Assembly (NCBI GenBank): GCA_916613615.1 | Contig: OU744725.1 | Coordinates: 13,728,253-13,792,252 of the forward strand | DNA: 64,000 nucleotides | Direction of reading: 5' to 3' | DNA from: Steromphala cineraria | Taxonomy: Eukaryota; Mollusca; Gastropoda; Trochida; Trochidae | Part shown: positions 13,307 to 26,200 of the stretch, piece after piece | How the letters are laid out: every line of letters starts with the position of its first letter | Numbering within the stretch: position 1 is the stretch's first letter | Position numbers and translations under genes: made by a program | Notes under the pieces: model-generated | What the model was told of the DNA's origin: nothing | Databases searched by the model: none | What the model saw: only the letters and a program-made list of their open reading frames with translations

Positions 13307-13314
13307 GTTGAATG

Positions 13315-14071
13315 TGTCTAACTATCCTTAGACTCCTGTAAAGTCATCAGCTTTAGTGAATGCATATGAAGACTAATTGAGCATCTAAAATCCAGTATAA
13401 CAAGATACTATATAGAATCTAATCAATATATAGACCCTTTTATCACTTTGAGAATAGTGTAAATAACATCACAATACTATGTAAAGTCTATTGATAAGTG
13501 ATTTAAGCCCAATATCTGTGTCAAAGGGTCCCCCCATAAATAATAAAGAAAGTTAATAGCCATAAAATGCCTTCACTTTCCTTAAAACAAAAATGTTTTT
13601 AATTGATATCATTATTACTGTCACTAAGTTTGCACCCTTGGATCTAGAAGATGGATGCCCAAGATGATTTATGAATCATTTGTCATCATTCAGTGTCAAA
13701 GGTGGTTACATGGGATATTTCCTACTGAGAGTCCAATTCGTTTTCATGCAGTATGATTTCACTCAAAGTTTATATGTAGACAGTAGTATACGTAGTATCC
13801 AGATATTCTATTGACTAACAAGCAGGTACTTTTCCTTTTTCCCTAGTTTATATTACCATCACAGTGTTATCCTAATGGGGGTACTGGGGAACTTTGCCCA
13901 TCCTTGTTGCTTTTTGTGTCCCTTAAAATCTGGAGAAGTAGGATACTTTCATCATTGCAAGGGGACCCATCCACTAAATCCAAATGCCCAATACTCTCAC
14001 TGATATTCTTCTGACTTAATAGCAGGATCTTTTGCTATTTCCCTTGTTTATATAAGTATCTTATTTTCCAG
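13315..14071 (+). other. Region just upstream of REV3L, with a faint 190-bp duplication
   Basis: A segment at about 13797-13870 (GATATTCT...AGCAGGTACTTTT...CCCTAGTTTATAT) is echoed at 13990-14060 (GATATTCT...AGCAGGATCTTTT...CCCTTGTTTATAT), just before the probable acceptor. No TATA box or other promoter element can be assigned. Confidence 0.45.
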
Positions 14072-14124
14072 AAATGAAGGAGTCTCTACTGATGATGTGA
14101 GCCTAGGAGAGGAAGAGCACCACT
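14072..14124 (+). promoter_or_regulatory. Probable 5' leader of REV3L with a short upstream ORF
   Basis: A pyrimidine-rich stretch ending ttattttccag (AG at 14070-14071) looks like an acceptor, so the coding exon may begin at 14072 with an upstream non-coding exon elsewhere. The leader has an ATG at 14074 that opens eight codons and stops with TGA at 14098-14100, 24 bp before the REV3L start. It is out of frame with REV3L. Mammalian REV3L leaders are also reported to carry an out-of-frame upstream ATG. The leader boundary is inference. Confidence 0.4.
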
Positions 14125-14263
14125 ATGTTTTCAGTGCGAATCGTAACCACCGACCACTACAGTGCGCCCCCTATAGTCGGACTTGATGTCACACACTCAG
14201 AGTTCCGGGGAAATGACGTGAAACGTGTGCCTGTTCTACGAATATATGGAGCCACACCTGCTG
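14125..14263 (+). CDS. REV3L: REV3L exon 1 (residues 1-46, start codon)
   Basis: The ATG at 14125 opens MFSVRIVT, the exact N-terminus of vertebrate REV3L, so the start is well supported. The exon ends in GATPAG before the donor gtaagtg at 14264, leaving one base of the next codon (phase 1). It encodes the first strands of the conserved N-terminal module of the polymerase. An in-frame read-through continues into the intron only briefly and is not conserved. Confidence 0.95.
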
Positions 14264-17200
14264 GTAAGTGTCTTTTGGCATCTTCATTGTGTAAATCTAG
14301 AAAGTGTCAATGTCTGCGCCTATAGGGGCAGCTTTTTTCTGTCTCTCTGTCTCTTTGCGTCTATGCCTTTCTATATCTGTCTGTCGCGGTCCTTCTGTCT
14401 GTCACCGTCCTTCTGTCTATCTCAGTTTTTCTGACTCTCTGACTTTTGGACTATGTCTCTGTGTCTTTCTCTGTCTCTGTTTCTCTATCTCCAATCTCTC
14501 TTAACTGTGTTTGTTCTATACACCTTCATGAACATTTATAGTTACACATTTTTGTTCAACCGGTTGCTGTTTTTATGTGATTGAACGATATTGGATTTTG
14601 ACAATGTTTTCAGGCCAGAAGACATGTATGCATGTTCATGGAGTATTCCCGTACTTGTACGTCCCGTACGACGGCACACAGCCCTGGGAACGCTACCTGC
14701 GCTTATTTGCCGCAAGTCTGGATAAGGCAATTAACGTCGCAAACAACAACGCAAAGTCCAATCTCCAACATGTCTTCAAAATCTCCATTGTATCTGGGAT
14801 GTAAGTATAAGCGTTAGTACTTTTATTGCTCTTTGTGAGTACGTTCACTTTAAAAACCAATCATGGAATAATGCCTCTGTAATTGGTTTAATCCTATTTG
14901 TGCTTGTGATCTTCATCACCTGGATATATACTATTATTATATAGTGAATATTATCTGTCCATATGATTGGGTGGTGTGGTCACATGACTGCATTGACCAT
15001 AATCATTTCAACCTATGTGAGTCTAGTGAGGTTGAGTTTCGTCCCTTAAGTTTCCAGAATATTAGAGTGATGTCCCTTATATTTCAGCGAAGAAAGTTAT
15101 TCAAAACCTTTGTTTAACCTTAATAAAACAGTTATGGACTTCAGATTCGGCAATGCCTCACGTGTCCAAGGTTGACAAATCATTGGATCAACCTCACTTG
15201 AAGTCAATATTTGTTTAATGTTAGTTTAGTTATGAAGCAACAATTAAACAAAATGAGATTTAATTGAATTGTATTCATTTTCGAGTCAACAAGTGCATTA
15301 TGTTTGTTTAGGTCAGGCCTTCTTGAATCTACTGAATTTTATTGTATTTTTGACAGAATTATGGCATTTTGATTAGACAAGAATAATAAATTTGTGCCAA
15401 GAAGAACACTTTAATGCATGTTTTGGGTTGTTAAAATAATTAAAGTGTTTTCTTGCCTCTGATTTTTTATGAATTAATAGTTGTTTAGATTGCAATATGA
15501 TCAAAGAGTAATATTTTGTATGAATTAATGGTTGCTAAACTAAAATGTGATTCAAATTGTGTTAATTCTTTATTGATTGCATTAATTCGGATAATAATTC
15601 CAGTTAGTTAACTTTTTGTATAGCAAAAGAAAATTGCTCTTAATTATTTCTTTTAATGTCAATTTGGACATATGTAAGGTATACATTTGGATAATCATAT
15701 GATTTAATCTGTTAGACAAGCCATCAAGTGTTTATTTCTTTGTTATCCCCCGCAACAACGAAGTTGCCGGGGGTATTAAAATGGGTACCGTCCGTCCGTC
15801 CGTCCGTCCGTTACACTTTGTGTCCGGCTCATAACTTTTTAACTAATCAACCATTTCAATTCAAATTCGTCATGGACATGGAGAAACATGTAATAATGTG
15901 TCATGAGAAACAATTTTCTGAAAATCTAAATAAAATATTAGGATTTTGGAGAAAAAGTGGTAAATTTTGTAAGAAATCTGTTACAAGTCCCGTCCGGCTC
16001 ACAACTTCTAAACTAATCATCACATATTGATAAAATTTGATATGGAGATACATAATCATCGGAAGGTGTGTCATGAAGAACAATTTTGAAAATATTTTTA
16101 TAAAATTTTGCCTTTTTTGGCAAAAAATGAGGACTCTGTTGGAAAACTGTTACAACTCCTGTCCGGCTCATAACTTCTGAACTAATCATCAGATATTGAT
16201 CAAATTTGATATGAGATACATAATCATATGAAGGTGTGTCATGAAGAACAATTTTGGAAATATTTTTATAAAATTTTGCCTTTTTTGGCAAAAAATGAGG
16301 ACTCTGTTGGAAATCTGTTACAAGTCCTGTCCGGCTCATAACTTCTGAACTAATCATCAGATATTGATCAAATTTGATATGAGATACATAATCATATGAA
16401 GGTGTGTCATGAAGAACAATTTTGGAAATATTTTTATAAAATTTTGCCTTTTTTGGCAAAAAATGGGGACTCTGTTGGAATCTGTTACAACTAAACTAAT
16501 CATCACATTTTTGATCAAATTTGTTATTGAGATACAAAATCATATGTTGGTGTGTCATGGGGACAATTTTGAAAATATGTTTGTTTAAATATGATCAAAT
16601 TGATCTTGAAGATCCAAATACATAATACATAAATTCATTCTTTCGATTTTAATTTTGTCAGTTAAGTCCAATTATGCCCAACAGTGAACATAAAGTTGGT
16701 ATGATTTAGTTTTTTTATTAGAACAGTTTCTTTCATATCCTGGAAAATTTGTGTTAATTTGTGCGACAAAAATTAATCGGCAATATGATAAGGAAAACCT
16801 ATTCATATAGTGCAATTTGCGGGGGATATAGCTCGACCATGTCAGCTGCTTGATCTTCTTATCATATTTATGGCCTTTTGTCGTCTTTCAAAATTATAGA
16901 CATTGAACCATCTAAAAGTATATCGGGTAACATTAGCGATAAAAATGGTTGCTATTGGAGATGTTTGTGATGATCAAAATCTAAATGACCTCTATTTGAT
17001 ATTTCTGGGATCTGATCTGTAGGTGAATCAGAGATCAATACTTAAGAAGCTTAACAATTATTCATCATGTCTGAATCTCTTTAACTTCATTGGATGAAAG
17101 GAAAAAAGGTTTTCCCAACCATGTGTCAAAATCAAAATGATTAACATTCTGCATTCATTCATGCCAAGCCACTGTGAATTCCAGGAATTACGAAAAAAGG

Positions 17201-20200
17201 TTTCTAACACTCAACTCCTGAATTAGATTATACTTAACCATTCTAACTGGATAATTTACAGGAATGACCACTTGTTAACAAGGGGAGTAATTATAGGTTT
17301 ATCAGTCTCCTTGAAATTGACCTGCAAAGAATATTTGTGTTCAGATGAAGTGTATACTGCCAAACATGTCACATTTTTCAATGCTTCTTTTCTCTTAGAA
17401 AGGTTAGCGAGTTTCCATTTTCTGTATATAAACTCTGATGACTAGGTAAATCTGATACCATTCATGGCCCACACATGAGCTATATCTGATGCTTGTTCTC
17501 TCTTAATCTAGAAATAGATTCTGTATTGATCTGCGACATTTGAATTAGGACCACGCTAGGGACATTCCTGTGTTTCTTTCTCTTACGCAAGATTCTAACT
17601 ACAGCAATGTCTGAAACACTCTTCTCCATCATGTGATGAAAATATTCTCGGACTGATAAATTTGTATTTAGACCATGCTTGGGACATTCCTGTGTTTCTT
17701 TGTCTTGCACAATATTTTGACAGTAGCAATGTCTGAAACACTCTTCTCAAAAATGAGATATGAAACCAGAGATGCATTTTCCCAATCGAGCATTTCAACT
17801 TTGACCCAAAACGGGGAATCGGAAGTAATATTTATTTATTAATAAAATAGTAAGAAATGTTTGTTGTCCCTTTAAACATTAAAGTAAATTAAGACTTTTT
17901 ACACTGATCAATCTACAGATATGACCCTCTGAGTCAAGGGACTCGCTACCAAAAAGTCTTGTGAGTCCAAGCTGATTTAAACGAGTCCTTTTATAAGTAA
18001 GCACATAGTATCACAAAAAACTATGCATCCCAGGACTCACAGCTTAAATTTCTATGAGTCCTTTCTAAATTTTATGAGTATTTGAAGCAGGACTCGCAGG
18101 TAAATTAATCCCTGACAGTTAGAAACCGATAACTCCACCAAATAGACCTATTTCTGCATCCCTGATACATTTGTACAACAACCATGCTAGGGACATTCCT
18201 GTGTTTCTACCTCATAGAAAAGCCCGTCTACATCAGTGTCTTAAACTTTACTCAAACGTATCAAATGTTCTTGGACTTGTGCTATGGAGGAGTCGAGGTC
18301 TTATGTTCCTGTGGTTAAGCTGTTGGTAAAGTAAGTCTTAGCTGTGTTGTCTGACTCAGAGGGTTGGAGTTCGAATCCTGTAAGAAACTGGTCCCTAACA
18401 AATAAAGTGATGTAAATGTGAGATTCAAAATATGAAACTGTTTATTTATTATTTAGTTGCCGAATTGATTTGGTCCACCATCCTTTGAGGGACTTTAGTA
18501 AAATCGATATTTTGTTGTGTCACAAAGAAGATTGTACCTATAGAGTAACATATTTATGGAATTTTGACAGAATTTTAACAACTGAAAATTGATGTTATAA
18601 TGTTTCATAAGTTATAAGGATGTAGGTTAGTGGGTTAGACAAATAACAATATATCAAGATATGGTGTGAAGTTGCACTAATGTTTTGAATTATAGATTAT
18701 TGAAGCCATTAGTAGAGAAGAAGAAGTTAAAACACATTTGGTGTCTTTGGCAAATAACTTACGATTTTGTCATTTGAAAGATATTTTCCTCACCTCATAT
18801 GAATGGTTTTATCTTAACTTTTGATCGATTTTGAAATGTCATAATAGATATTTGATCGGCAAGTCTCAAACAATCAATAAACATCATTTGATAATTGATG
18901 CACCACGAATGCACACTGTCTCTAGAAGGACTTACTGCTATCTCCTGGTCCCAGGGTTTGTGTCAGTTATTCTGTCCGTCTGAACAAACGCCTACGTCTG
19001 ATACAAATATCTAATGCTTTGATGGATGGAATCATGACATGTCACCCTTTTCACTAGGGGTCATTAAATCATGTCATGTCAGCCTTTTCACTAGGGGTCA
19101 TTCAATTATGACATGTCAGCCTTTTCACTAGGGGTCATTTAATTATGACATGTCAGCCTTTTCACTAGGGGTCATTTAAGTATGACATGTCAGCCTTTTC
19201 ACTAGGGTTCATTTAATTATGACATGTCAGCCTTTTCACTAGGGGTCATTAAATCATGACATGTCAGCCTTTTCACTAGGGGTAGTTAAATCATGACATG
19301 ACAGCCTTTTCACTAGGGGTCATTTAATTATGACATATCAGCCTTTTCACTAGGGGTCATTTAATTATGACATGTCAGCCTTTTCACTAGGGCTTATTGC
19401 ATTTCTGCTGGCACCCAGTTGTAGGGTTTTGTTTCCTTTTGTTTAAAAGTCTGTCTGAACACATATTACTTTTGATTTGAAAGGATGGAACTATGATATG
19501 GCATCTATTAATATGACATAGACATTGTGGAAACATTTACACTGCCTACATTAGGGGTCGTGGCATTTCTTCTGGCACCGAGTTGAAGGGTTTGTGTCTG
19601 GTTATTCTGTCAGTCTGGTACCACGCCTACATGTAATAGAAGTATCTTCAGCATTGAAGAGGTGGTGTCTTGCTTGTGCATCTTGACTATCACTGCTTGT
19701 GGCTGGAAAACTGCCCTATCAGTGTAAAACTCACTCATGCACTTGAACACGAGTTAAGATTTTGTGGTGACAAGGGGTGAATGCATTGCTTTCTAGAACA
19801 GTTAAAACCATGAGCTAACTGGAAAAAAAAAATCATTTATATATAACTGGGAAATGATTATCATCATAAAGCCAGAACTATTTGGTTGGTTAACAGTTAT
19901 GTGGGTGAAAAATATCTAATGCCATAAACCAATTTGGGGTTATTTGCTTAAGTGAAGATAACAAAAAAATTCTGAAGTGTTACAGAAATAGATAAAAATA
20001 TCAAAATGTTACCTTGTTTCATGTTCAGGGGTAGATTTTGTTAAAAAAAATTATTCATAGGGATTTTGAGAAACAGTTTGTCCCCATAGTCAAAATCATT
20101 TGAAGATCGAGATTCCAAAATCACCTTATAAATTTGATTCTGCCAAAATTTACCAAAAGAGCTATCAGATTCTGTTCATATGTTTGCCCATAAACTGTAG

Positions 20201-23200
20201 TAGTGTTTGCTTGAGGTCCGGTTGGTTATGTATCATCTCCACCTGGACCTTGTGAAGGGAGAGACATTGATCTATGATGAAGTATGATCACTATTGATTT
20301 TACAGAAGAGCTTACTGTCCCGGGAATATATACTGCCTGGCTGTCATAGAGTCTGTTTGTCATTTGCTCTAGCTGTACGTTCTGACCTGATGGCAGATTA
20401 TTGAAATCAAACATATATTCAAGAATACTTTATTTCTGACGAAAACTTGAATTTATTATTGTAAGGTCTGTGTGTCAAAATGCATCCATTATAAACCAAC
20501 TCTATAAAGACTACCAACCAAATTTAACGAAGATTGTCATAAAAATATGTGACGTTCTCTCCATCCATTCCAAACTAAAGCCTACAATGACAACCAACCA
20601 CATTTATCCAAGATTGTCATATCTCAAGTGATGTTTTCTCGATCTATTCCAAACCAAAGCCTACACGGAATACAAACCAAATTAAACAAAGTTTGTCATA
20701 TCTCTGTATGATGTTCCATCCGCCCATTCCAAACCAAACAAGTTGCTAAAATACTGCTCAATTGACGTTAAACAATAACTCACTCACTCACTCCAAACCA
20801 AACCCTAAAAGGATTACCAACTACTTTTAACAGAGATTGTCATATCTATATGGCATTCCATCAATTCATTCCCAACCAAACTCTGCAAAGACTACCAAAA
20901 AAGTTATCAATGATTGTCAAATCTGAAGTGATGTTCTTTCCAACAATTCCAAACCAAACCCTAAAAAGACTACCAACTATTAAAGATTATCCTTTCTATA
21001 TAACATTCTCTCCACCCATTCCAAACACACTTAACCTTTAAAAGACTACCATCCAATATGATAAATGTCATATCACTATATGGCATTTCCTCCATCAGTT
21101 CCATACCAAACCCTACAGAGACTATGAAAACTTAAAAAAGATTGTCATATCACTGTATGGTGTTCCCTCAATCTATTCCAACTATCAAAGATTGTCATAT
21201 CTATATGACATTCTCTACATGCATTCCTAATTTAACCCTTCAAAGACTACTATCGAAATTTAACAAAGGTCATATGATCATATCACTATATGACATTTTC
21301 TCCATCAGTTTCAAACCAAACCCTACACAGACTACCAACCAAACATATAAAAGATTGTGAAATCTCTGTGTGACGTTCTCTCTATTCATTCAAAACAAAC
21401 CCTTCAATGACAACCAACCAAATTTATCAAAGATTGTCATATCTCAAGTGATGTTCAATCCATCTATAGTAGAGCAAACCCTACAAGAACGGCAGTCTGC
21501 CAGTGTGGTGATCAGTCCAACAGTAAACCAGTAACCCCCAGTTCAGTGTGGCACAGATCAAAAGGGGGAAGCTTCTAATTCCGACCAAGGACTCGCTGTC
21601 ATTACCACACTGGAGGTTTCTTAATTGGACTGAGTGCTGGCTAGGCTAGGCTGGCCACTTACACTGAGTGATGGTCGACTTGGATATTCCCAGCAGATTT
21701 ACAAGTCCAGTAGACCTTTCAGCCTCTCAATGGCTTGGCTTGGTATCCCACTCTGTTTCAATCAGATGTTCGTGATAGTGTATACATTCTGTTTTGAAAC
21801 AATTAGGGTTTTCAGATTTCTTTTTGTGATCGTGTTTTTCATCAAATTGATAGATAAATGCTTATTTTAGTTATTTGTTTTATTCACTGGTGTCTGACAG
21901 ACATGTGGCACAAGATTTGCGAGACAGTAAAAGGATTCAACTGTGTTGTGTTGTAATCTTGTTCTAATAACATGTCACTTGTCTTTAGTTGAATGTCCCC
22001 TTCAATTTCATTTTCACAAAAAATAAACCCCGAAAGCACTGTCCTTTCAAGGATCGTTTCCAGAGAGTCATCCGCCGCTGATGGCTGAAATATTGCCTAA
22101 GCGGCATTACACACCAACTCACTCTCTTACCTAAGAGAGTCCAAGCGCTCTCACTGTGTAGATTCTGTTGTCAGTATGTGCCTACTCAGCACCCAATGAC
22201 AAGATTAGGCCTACTGTTACAAAGTTGCTTGACCACATTTGCTTGTTTCCAAGTCCTAGCTGCTGCTATGTGTGCTAGATTGAGTTCACATCTTACATCT
22301 TGTGGAGTTTTACAAATGTTGAATCATGTTTCGATGGAAACCAAGTTTCATGAGATTTTAAAAATTCAGTTTAAAAAAACTGACAATTGCATACTTGACT
22401 ATAGACTCAGGTTGTGGTTTTTTTTGGACAAAATCTAAAAGAAATTTTCAAGTGGAATACTATGCTTATGATGAAGTGCCATGAAAATAATAGATAGTAC
22501 AATTTTAGTGAAACTTCTTGAAAGTGAAAGAATTTGGAATCTGTGTTCTGTAGTCATGTAGGTCACCAACAGCTTTCTCTTACAATTGATGTGGTTAGCT
22601 ACAGGTTGTAAGACAACATGGTGAATAAGGTCTTGTTGAAGTGGTTAAAATGTTTTATTATTAGAGCTTACAATTGGTAAATGAGTGTGTATATGAATCT
22701 TGCAAAGCAGTTGTTTCTAAACAAAACCCCGAAGATTTCTGTTATTGGATCCAAACATGTTGCATGTTATGCCTGGTATTTGCCTTGAATACATATTTCA
22801 TAAAGTTTAACATAGCTGAATGTAACATGATATACTTATGTGAATGATAAAGAAACTTGATGATTGTGCACTATCTTGCAGACCCATGTATGGATACCAT
22901 GCTGCGGAGCAGGACTTCCTCAAGGTCTACCTGTACAACCCATCCTCCCTCAGAAGGTACGTCAATATGATTTATCGTTTATTTTTACTGGACAAAATAT
23001 GTTTGGGACATTCAGAGGCAATCAGAGGATATTTGTCTTTTCTTGATCATGTTGATCTCATCCAGTGAGGATGAAAATTTATATTTTCACGAGTGACACA
23101 GCCAGGAGTCAATATCCAGGGGTCAAAATTAGTTCTATGGGGTACTAGCCATTCGGACTAGGGCATTCCTGTGAGCACTAGCCCAAACATATTCTTTCTA

Positions 23201-26200
23201 GCCAAATACACCGATATAAACATATTTTCTTTAAGTTCAGCTAGCCCTTCGGACTACCAATGATTGCACTTTACTAGCCCAGCATCATTTTCATTAGCCA
23301 TTGGCTACCGGGCTAGTGCTAATTTCGAACCCTGATATCGTTTATTTTTACTGGACAAAATATGTCTGGGATATTCAGAGGCACTCAGAGGATATTTGTC
23401 TTTTCTTGATCATGTTGATCTCATCCAGTGAGGATGAAAATTTATATTTTCAGGAATGACAGCCAGAAGTGATTAGTCAAAACTTTTCTGCCTCACAAGA
23501 TGAGTTGAAACATGGTAATTGTCAAGAAAAGACAAATTTTCGACTTACTATGATTTAGTATTGTAATTTTATCAACTTTGAAGTGATTTTCGTTGAGTCC
23601 AAAGAGAGTCTGTCACCAAAGCAACAACATGTCATCATGAGGGTGTCACTGCGTAAGAGCATTGTTCGATGAAGTTAGGTAATTATAACACGGTTTAGTT
23701 TCATTGATAGAACTTGGTACTTCACCCCCAATCATATAATAATATATAATTTAATTTAATCAATATTTCGTCACATTATGGTATTTGTTATATCATGATT
23801 CATTATTTCAATATTGTCATGAATCGTTTATTATCTTATTATCATTAACATTTGATACAATTTACACATAAGCTTTGTCATATTTTTCTAACTTGGCAAG
23901 GATCGATATATTCCCTGCTCTGTCTCTTATTGGAAGCAAGTTGTGTATATTATACCTTAAAGCTCAAGTATTTACATTAGAAAAATAAGCCATATTTATT
24001 GAGTTGACACAATAAATATATAAATAATGTATTTGATGTCTAACAACTAAAAAACATGGTGAAATTTGAGCTATTGTATATTTTCCTTTGACATAAAAAA
24101 ATCAGAGGTTTCATTTTAGACTATGAAATATTCAAAAGAGTGAAATCCACACTAGGCAAATGTTGGTAGTATTATAGATCAGAATGTGGTTGCATGTCGA
24201 TAGTACATATAAGTTTCTTGTTCAGGTCTAGCTGATAGCCATCAATCAATACACCAGCTCTATCAGAGAACTAGGCAATGTACTCCAGAAGAGTGTTTCA
24301 AGGTTACCATCTCATGCAATTGATTCTGATTACCGTGGTTTCTCTAATATTTCAACCTTCAAATTTCAAAACATTTAAAGAAAATGTCCATGTTTGTACT
24401 ATTTTTCACTTTTGATCACTATTGTTAAAATGTTAGATAATATCAAGAACATGGGTGATTTCAATTCTGAGTCAATGACCACATAAAATAAAATAAGAAA
24501 TAATAATGAAACTTAAGCACACTTGATAATCCATTTAATTTTCAAGGGCCTATAGGAGTATTTTTATCTGGTCTAACCCAAGCTGACATGTCTTTTGATA
24601 GAAGGTCACCACAATCACACCTCTTTTACTCGGTATCCATTTTTTTGCTGGGTGAACAGAGGCACATTTTGAATACAGTCTCTTGCCACAGGTGTCATCA
24701 ATAGCGCTGTTATTCTTTTTGCAAATTGATAGATGATTTTTAAAAATAGTTCAATCATAGGAGCATCAACTTGAAGTGTTTGGCACTTGCTTGAAATTTT
24801 AGAAGTGATTTGAATTAGTGACCTCTGGAAAACATTATGTGGTTGAATTAATGGAGAAATGATTGTAACTCTCATTTCACTTTGGCCCAAATCAGCTAAA
24901 TTCTTTTTTTAAGAATCCAAATGTTTTTGTCTGAGTCTCTCAAACAAAGTTGGAGAAGAAACTAGGTGGATTCCTTGTCCTCAACATGCGGCTAATTGCT
25001 GAAATATTGCCCATGTGGCATTAAAAATAAGTAACCCCTTGTCCTAAGTCTAACAAATGCTTCAGGTTTTTAAAACCAACAAAAATCAGCAAAACTTTCA
25101 GACATGCAATCACACACAAACAATATGTATATGGATGATTACAAGAAATACAAAAGTATTTTCTAAATATGAAAGATTCTGTGTCATCAAAGAGTTGATA
25201 TGTGATTCATGAAATTTATCATGGTTTGACTCACTCTAGTTATAAATGCTCTATTGAATATATCAAATTGATTAAATATGTTTAAACTTTTTCAAACTTA
25301 TCTGACCATCCTCCAGTTTACACATGTAAATCAATAATTTGGCCAATAAAGAAATGAGGTCAAATCAATTATCTGTGACAATATTTTCTCTTAAAACCCC
25401 ATTAAATTGTCATACTTGCATGCAGTTTGTGATGAAATTTAGCTATTGAGAAAACAAATACATCACTCAGTAGAAAAATCTTTTGTCGAAAGTTTGATAT
25501 CATATTTACATGTTTTAATTAGAAGATAAATAGTTGCGTTTGTAAAATTTCCAGGGTTCATTGTTATTCAACACCCACAAATTTAGTTTAAAAGCGACAG
25601 CGTCAACCAACTGAATTAATCATGTCATCAGATTTATTCACTATGTAAATGACATATTTAGCAGCCCCGTCTAAGGACGGGGCTGCTATCAGTTTTTGTG
25701 AAGTTTCCATCGCCGCCCAATCGTACTACTAGCTATAACTTTTTGCCACTAAGCTTTCCAGAACTCTTATTCATACCTTATTACTCATACCTCGGGGGAA
25801 CGATTTTGACATGTTCACTTTCAAGGTCAAAGGTCAAGGTCACGAGATATGTATTCACTCTAAGAATTCCTTGTAAACGCGATAACTTGAAAAGTTTTTG
25901 CGCTATGAAGCTCTAACTTGGTATATATCATCCTTGGAAAAGTAAAAAATTTTGAAAAGGTTTTGGCTACAATCCGTCAAAGGTCAAGGTCACAGCAAGG
26001 TCATGACGTAAGCATGTTTTAGCGAAAATGCTTTATTTTAACTATGAACACTTTTAATCAATACATGATTGTTATACTCAATAAAAAGTGTTCAATGATC
26101 GTGTGACCTTGAAGGTCAAAGGTCAAGGTCATGAGATATGAGTTATTACAAAATGCACTAAATTTGGGTATAACTTTATCCCATTTAGCTTTTCAGAATT

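Noticed and set aside
16013..16459. 148-codon minus frame in the pearl-like element
   Set aside because: Repeats with the 169-bp core and has no recognisable domain.
19031..19393. CRISPR-like array
   Set aside because: No unique spacers between the repeats; it is a simple 37-bp tandem minisatellite in a eukaryotic genome.
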